From Enorma burkinafasonensis (lineage in GTDB: Bacteria; Actinomycetota; Coriobacteriia; Coriobacteriales; Coriobacteriaceae), in the NCBI RefSeq assembly GCF_902150035.1, contig NZ_LR597508.1:43278-107277 (forward strand): a DNA stretch of 64,000 nucleotides. Reading direction: 5' to 3'. This document shows positions 61,321 to 64,000 of this stretch, piece after piece (positions within the stretch are counted from its first letter, which is position 1; every line of letters begins with the position of its first letter). Made by a program: the position numbers and the translations under genes. The notes under the pieces were generated by a model. That model was given only the letters and a program-made list of their open reading frames with translations. It did no database searches and was not told the origin of the DNA.

Positions 61321-63753
61321 ATGTTCTGCACGAGCTGCGGCAAGGAGCTTGCCGAGGGCACGAAGTTCTGCACCCGGTGCGGTAAGCCTGTGGTTCAGGT
61401 AACCCCGCGGGAAGAGCCCGGTCAGCGCCCCGAGGGCGAGGGCGCCCCGGCAAACGGGCCGGCGCCTGCCGAGGTGGCCGTACCGGTCGAGGGGGTCGCG
61501 TCCGCCGAGGAGGTCGCGCCCGCAGCCGAGGCGATGCCGGTCGGAGCGCCGGCGCCCGAGGCGGAATCCGCCCAGGCGGCGGCATCCGTTCCGATAGAGG
61601 AGGTCGCGCCCGCCGACGAGCCTGCGCCCGCGCAGGGCCCGGCGCCGAAGACCGCGCCGCTCGTCGACGATGCCGTTGGGGGCGCTGCGGCCGATGACCA
61701 GGCGGCAGCGGACGCCGCGGACGCCAAGGCGGCCGAGGACGCCCTCTGGCCGGCGGACGCCGAGGGCGCGTCGGGCGCGGAGCCCACGCGCGTGATCCCG
61801 CAACCGCCGGTTGATGCCGCCCCGCAGGGGGCGCCGGCCCAGCAGGGTGCCGCGCCGCAGCCGGGGTTCGCCCCGGATGGCGCCATCCCTCCCGGCCAGA
61901 CCGCCTGGCAGCCCCCGGTGGCTCCGCAGGACCCGGGCGCGCAGAACGGGCAGGTGCCGCCCGAGCAGCCCCGCAAGAAGAAACCCGTCGCCCTCATCGC
62001 GGGCATCGCCTGCGTGGTCCTCGCCGCGATCATCGCCGTGTGCATCTTCGTCGTGCCGCGCCTCATGGGCGAGGACGTCGTGTACTTCGGGCAGCGCGAC
62101 GCGCTCGCCTGCTCGGTGGTGACGCGCATCCGCCCGCGCGATGCCGAGGGCAACGATCTCACCTCGTATGCCGTGCGCCTGGTCGAGCGCACCGCCGACA
62201 ACCTCGACGCCGACGGCGCGCCCACGCTCGAGCAGGTCGTGGCCGAGATCCGCGTGACCGGCACGAGCGGCTTCACGTTCGAGGACTTCGGCGACATCCC
62301 CGATGGCGACTACGTCCTGGTCATCGTCGATGAGGACACGGGCGAGGAGTACCGCAACGACATCGAGTACGTCCACGACCAGACTACGGTCAACGAGACC
62401 TACGTCATCCAGCCCGAACCCGAGCCCGACACCAGCGCCGAGGACGCGCCCGAGCAGGAGGAGCCCGAGGTCGAGGAGCCCTCTGAGGACGAGCTCGCCT
62501 ACGCCGCCTACTACCGCACCTGCCAGGAGCTCATCGGCGAGCACGGCGAGCCGGGCACCGTCGAGCTCTACGACGGCCAGGAGACCATGGTCACGGGTCT
62601 CGCCCTGGCCGAGCTCATCGATTTCGACGGCGACGGCACGGATGAGCTCCTCACGATCGTCTGCAACCTCGAGGCGCAGGACGGCAGCATCGTCGAGTAC
62701 AGCAACGAGGGCTATGTGGCGCAGGTCTGGGACTACCGGGACGGCGAGGTCGTGCAGCTCTACGACCGCGCGAGCGAGTTCTCCAACGGCGGCTCCTTCT
62801 ACCAGTACCTCTACGAGCGCGACGGCCTGCCCGTGCTGGGGACCTCGTGGTACGCCGACACGACGGGGACCTCGATCGAGGAGTACCACAGCGGGTACTT
62901 CATGCTCGGTGCCGACGGGTTCGAGACGATCGCCCAACTCAACTCCTTCTTCGACTACGACACCGGTGACCTCACGGAGAGCTTCGCGATCGACGGCGTC
63001 GAGGCGACCGATGAGCAATGGGCGACCTTCGTGGACGAGACGCCCGCGACGCAGTGCTACACGCTGCTGCAGTTCAGCAGCGTCTCGGGTACCGAGCGCG
63101 CCGACTCGACCATGGAGGAGGTCGACCCCGAAGCCTGCGTCTCCACGACCGACGAGACTCTCGCGGAGCTCGAGGAGGGCGCCGGCGAGGCGCTCGAGGA
63201 GACGGGCGAGACCGAAGCCGAGGCCGACGGTGCCGCGGACTCCGAGCAGGCTGTGCGCGACGCCGTGGCGGAACGCCTCGATGCGTTCAAGAACGGCGAT
63301 GCCGCTGCCATCGACGAGGTCGCGGGCATCATCGATGGCGGATGGGCCCAGCTCATGGACGGTCCCACGTTCACGGCGTGCGGAGGTGACCCCGACGAGT
63401 ACGCCCGGATGATGCTCGACGGCTTCGATTACACGATCGGCGGCATCGCCATCGACCCGGCGTCCGGCACGGCCACGGTCGAGGTGTTCGCCAACGTGCG
63501 CGACGTCTTCCAGGTCATCGACGGCTTCGAGGCCATGGTCGATGAGTACCGGGCCTCGGACGAGTACGCGACCTCGACGCTCGAGGAGGACAACCAGCGC
63601 TACGCCGAGATGCTCATCGAGGCGGCGGGCAACGCGGGGTACTCAAGCAGATACGCCTTCACGCTCACGCTCACCGAGGCGGATGGCGCCTGGACGCTCG
63701 ATGAGGACACCTGGGGCACCGAGATCGACTGGCTTTTCAACATCGTGGAGTAG
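61321..63753 (+). CDS. Large zinc-ribbon, single-TM surface protein
   Basis: An 810-residue protein. Zinc ribbon at 1-25 (MFCTSCGKELAEGTKFCTRC), then an Ala/Pro/Glu-rich low-complexity linker to about 215, and one membrane helix near 222-245. The exterior has a beta domain (about 250-365), an acidic Glu/Pro spacer, a domain with GLALAELIDFDGDGTDELL (an EF-hand/FG-GAP-like calcium loop) over 390-620, another acidic spacer, and a C-terminal helical domain (640-810). The function is unknown. The ribosome site is a run of G with GGGGGATACGCG. The shortest credible start is ATG 61321. Confidence 0.78.
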   Translation: MFCTSCGKELAEGTKFCTRCGKPVVQVTPREEPGQRPEGEGAPANGPAPAEVAVPVEGVASAEEVAPAAEAMPVGAPAPEAESAQAAASVPIEEVAPADEPAPAQGPAPKTAPLVDDAVGGAAADDQAAADAADAKAAEDALWPADAEGASGAEPTRVIPQPPVDAAPQGAPAQQGAAPQPGFAPDGAIPPGQTAWQPPVAPQDPGAQNGQVPPEQPRKKKPVALIAGIACVVLAAIIAVCIFVVPRLMGEDVVYFGQRDALACSVVTRIRPRDAEGNDLTSYAVRLVERTADNLDADGAPTLEQVVAEIRVTGTSGFTFEDFGDIPDGDYVLVIVDEDTGEEYRNDIEYVHDQTTVNETYVIQPEPEPDTSAEDAPEQEEPEVEEPSEDELAYAAYYRTCQELIGEHGEPGTVELYDGQETMVTGLALAELIDFDGDGTDELLTIVCNLEAQDGSIVEYSNEGYVAQVWDYRDGEVVQLYDRASEFSNGGSFYQYLYERDGLPVLGTSWYADTTGTSIEEYHSGYFMLGADGFETIAQLNSFFDYDTGDLTESFAIDGVEATDEQWATFVDETPATQCYTLLQFSSVSGTERADSTMEEVDPEACVSTTDETLAELEEGAGEALEETGETEAEADGAADSEQAVRDAVAERLDAFKNGDAAAIDEVAGIIDGGWAQLMDGPTFTACGGDPDEYARMMLDGFDYTIGGIAIDPASGTATVEVFANVRDVFQVIDGFEAMVDEYRASDEYATSTLEEDNQRYAEMLIEAAGNAGYSSRYAFTLTLTEADGAWTLDEDTWGTEIDWLFNIVE

Positions 63754-63769
63754 CACTCGTAGCCCGCGC

Positions 63770-63852
63770 GGCAATCGCAAGCAGTTTTTCGACGGAGAGG
63801 GCCTCGCACGGGGCCCTCTCAATCGATTTTCTGCTTGCGATCGCCTGTCCGG
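63770..63852 (+). terminator. Long nested terminator after the zinc-ribbon gene
   Basis: Outer arms GCAATCGCAAGCAG and CTGCTTGCGATCGC enclose an inner stem GAGAGGGCC/GGGCCCTCTC; T-rich tracts (GTTTTTC and GATTTTC) lie on both sides of the inner stem, so it could work in either direction. Confidence 0.75.
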
Positions 63853-63934
63853 GTGCGAACGGTCGCTCCCCGTGGTTGATTTCCGATCCCAACCGAACAC
63901 ATTGAGCTGACGGCACGCTCCCGCAGTTAACCGA

Positions 63935-63974
63935 ACGCCCCCGAGGTCCTATCCGGGCCCCGGGGGCGGCATTT
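63935..63974 (+). terminator. Terminator near the window end
   Basis: CGCCCCCG (63936) pairs with CGGGGGCG (63961) and is followed by GCATTTTCCC. A ribosome-site-like GAAGGAATGGTGGAG precedes an ATG cut by the edge at 63998, so a gene may begin there; this cannot be supported further. Confidence 0.65.
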
Positions 63975-64000
63975 TCCCAGTTGAAGGAATGGTGGAGATG

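Overview
The window is 64 kb of high-GC, densely coded bacterial chromosome. Strong Shine-Dalgarno sites, frequent GTG/TTG starts, a membrane-anchored LuxR regulator, a LysS with a C-terminal tRNA-binding domain, many zinc-ribbon membrane proteins, and amino-acid and peptide catabolism genes together suggest an anaerobic gut actinobacterium of the class Coriobacteriia (Collinsella/Enorma-like). That assignment is inference; there is no rRNA gene in the window.

Layout. 1-2.8 kb: the end of a heterodimeric ABC exporter and a Bax-inhibitor-1 family protein. 3-9 kb: an oligopeptide/dipeptide ABC importer (SBP, two permeases, two ATPases) with a promoter and terminator-like hairpin between the SBP and the permeases. 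9-10 kb: a repeat-rich non-coding stretch, then ssrA (tmRNA, minus). 10-15.1 kb: arginine operon argC-argJ-argB-argD (minus). 15.2-16.4 kb: patatin-like lipase and tRNA-Val. 16.5-21.7 kb: housekeeping genes HAD phosphatase-murI-rph-rdgB-dtd, then veg-ispE and tRNA-Pro. 21.8-25.2 kb: an accessory segment with a small membrane protein/Xre pair, an AAA ATPase under a palindromic control region, and a membrane LuxR regulator. 25.4-29.9 kb: M20 amidohydrolase, YfcC-type carrier, AEC permease and TetR regulator. 30-33.1 kb: tatA, greA, lysS.

33.2-40.8 kb is a lower-GC sugar-catabolism island: aldo/keto reductase, MFS transporter, DeoR regulator, class II (fuculose-P type) aldolase, galactitol-type PTS IIB/IIC/IIA and a class II fructose/tagatose-bisphosphate type aldolase. 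Shared palindromic boxes lie in front of both transcription units. It is followed by a convergent intergenic region carrying a 31-bp repeat array. 41.2-47.3 kb: zinc-ribbon membrane proteins, a four-cluster Fe-S protein, DUF2752, ychF and a DUF1648 protein. 47.3-53.4 kb: an eroded HAD protein, an Xre regulator with a perfect palindrome, asparaginase, ROK glucokinase, Mn-pyrophosphatase and NhaA. 53.6-61.1 kb: MocR-type aminotransferase, STAS protein, tatB-tatC-hypA-hypB, a long inverted repeat, and a topoisomerase I of archaeal type. 61.3-63.8 kb: a large zinc-ribbon surface protein.

The most unusual signals are non-coding: the 31-bp iterons at 40971-41094, the degenerate ~40-bp repeats at 9086-9422, the DeoR-box arrays, the 28-bp inverted repeat before topA, paired operator-like palindromes next to Xre and AAA genes, and terminator hairpins placed just upstream of several start codons. 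No CRISPR array, prophage or intact insertion sequence was seen.
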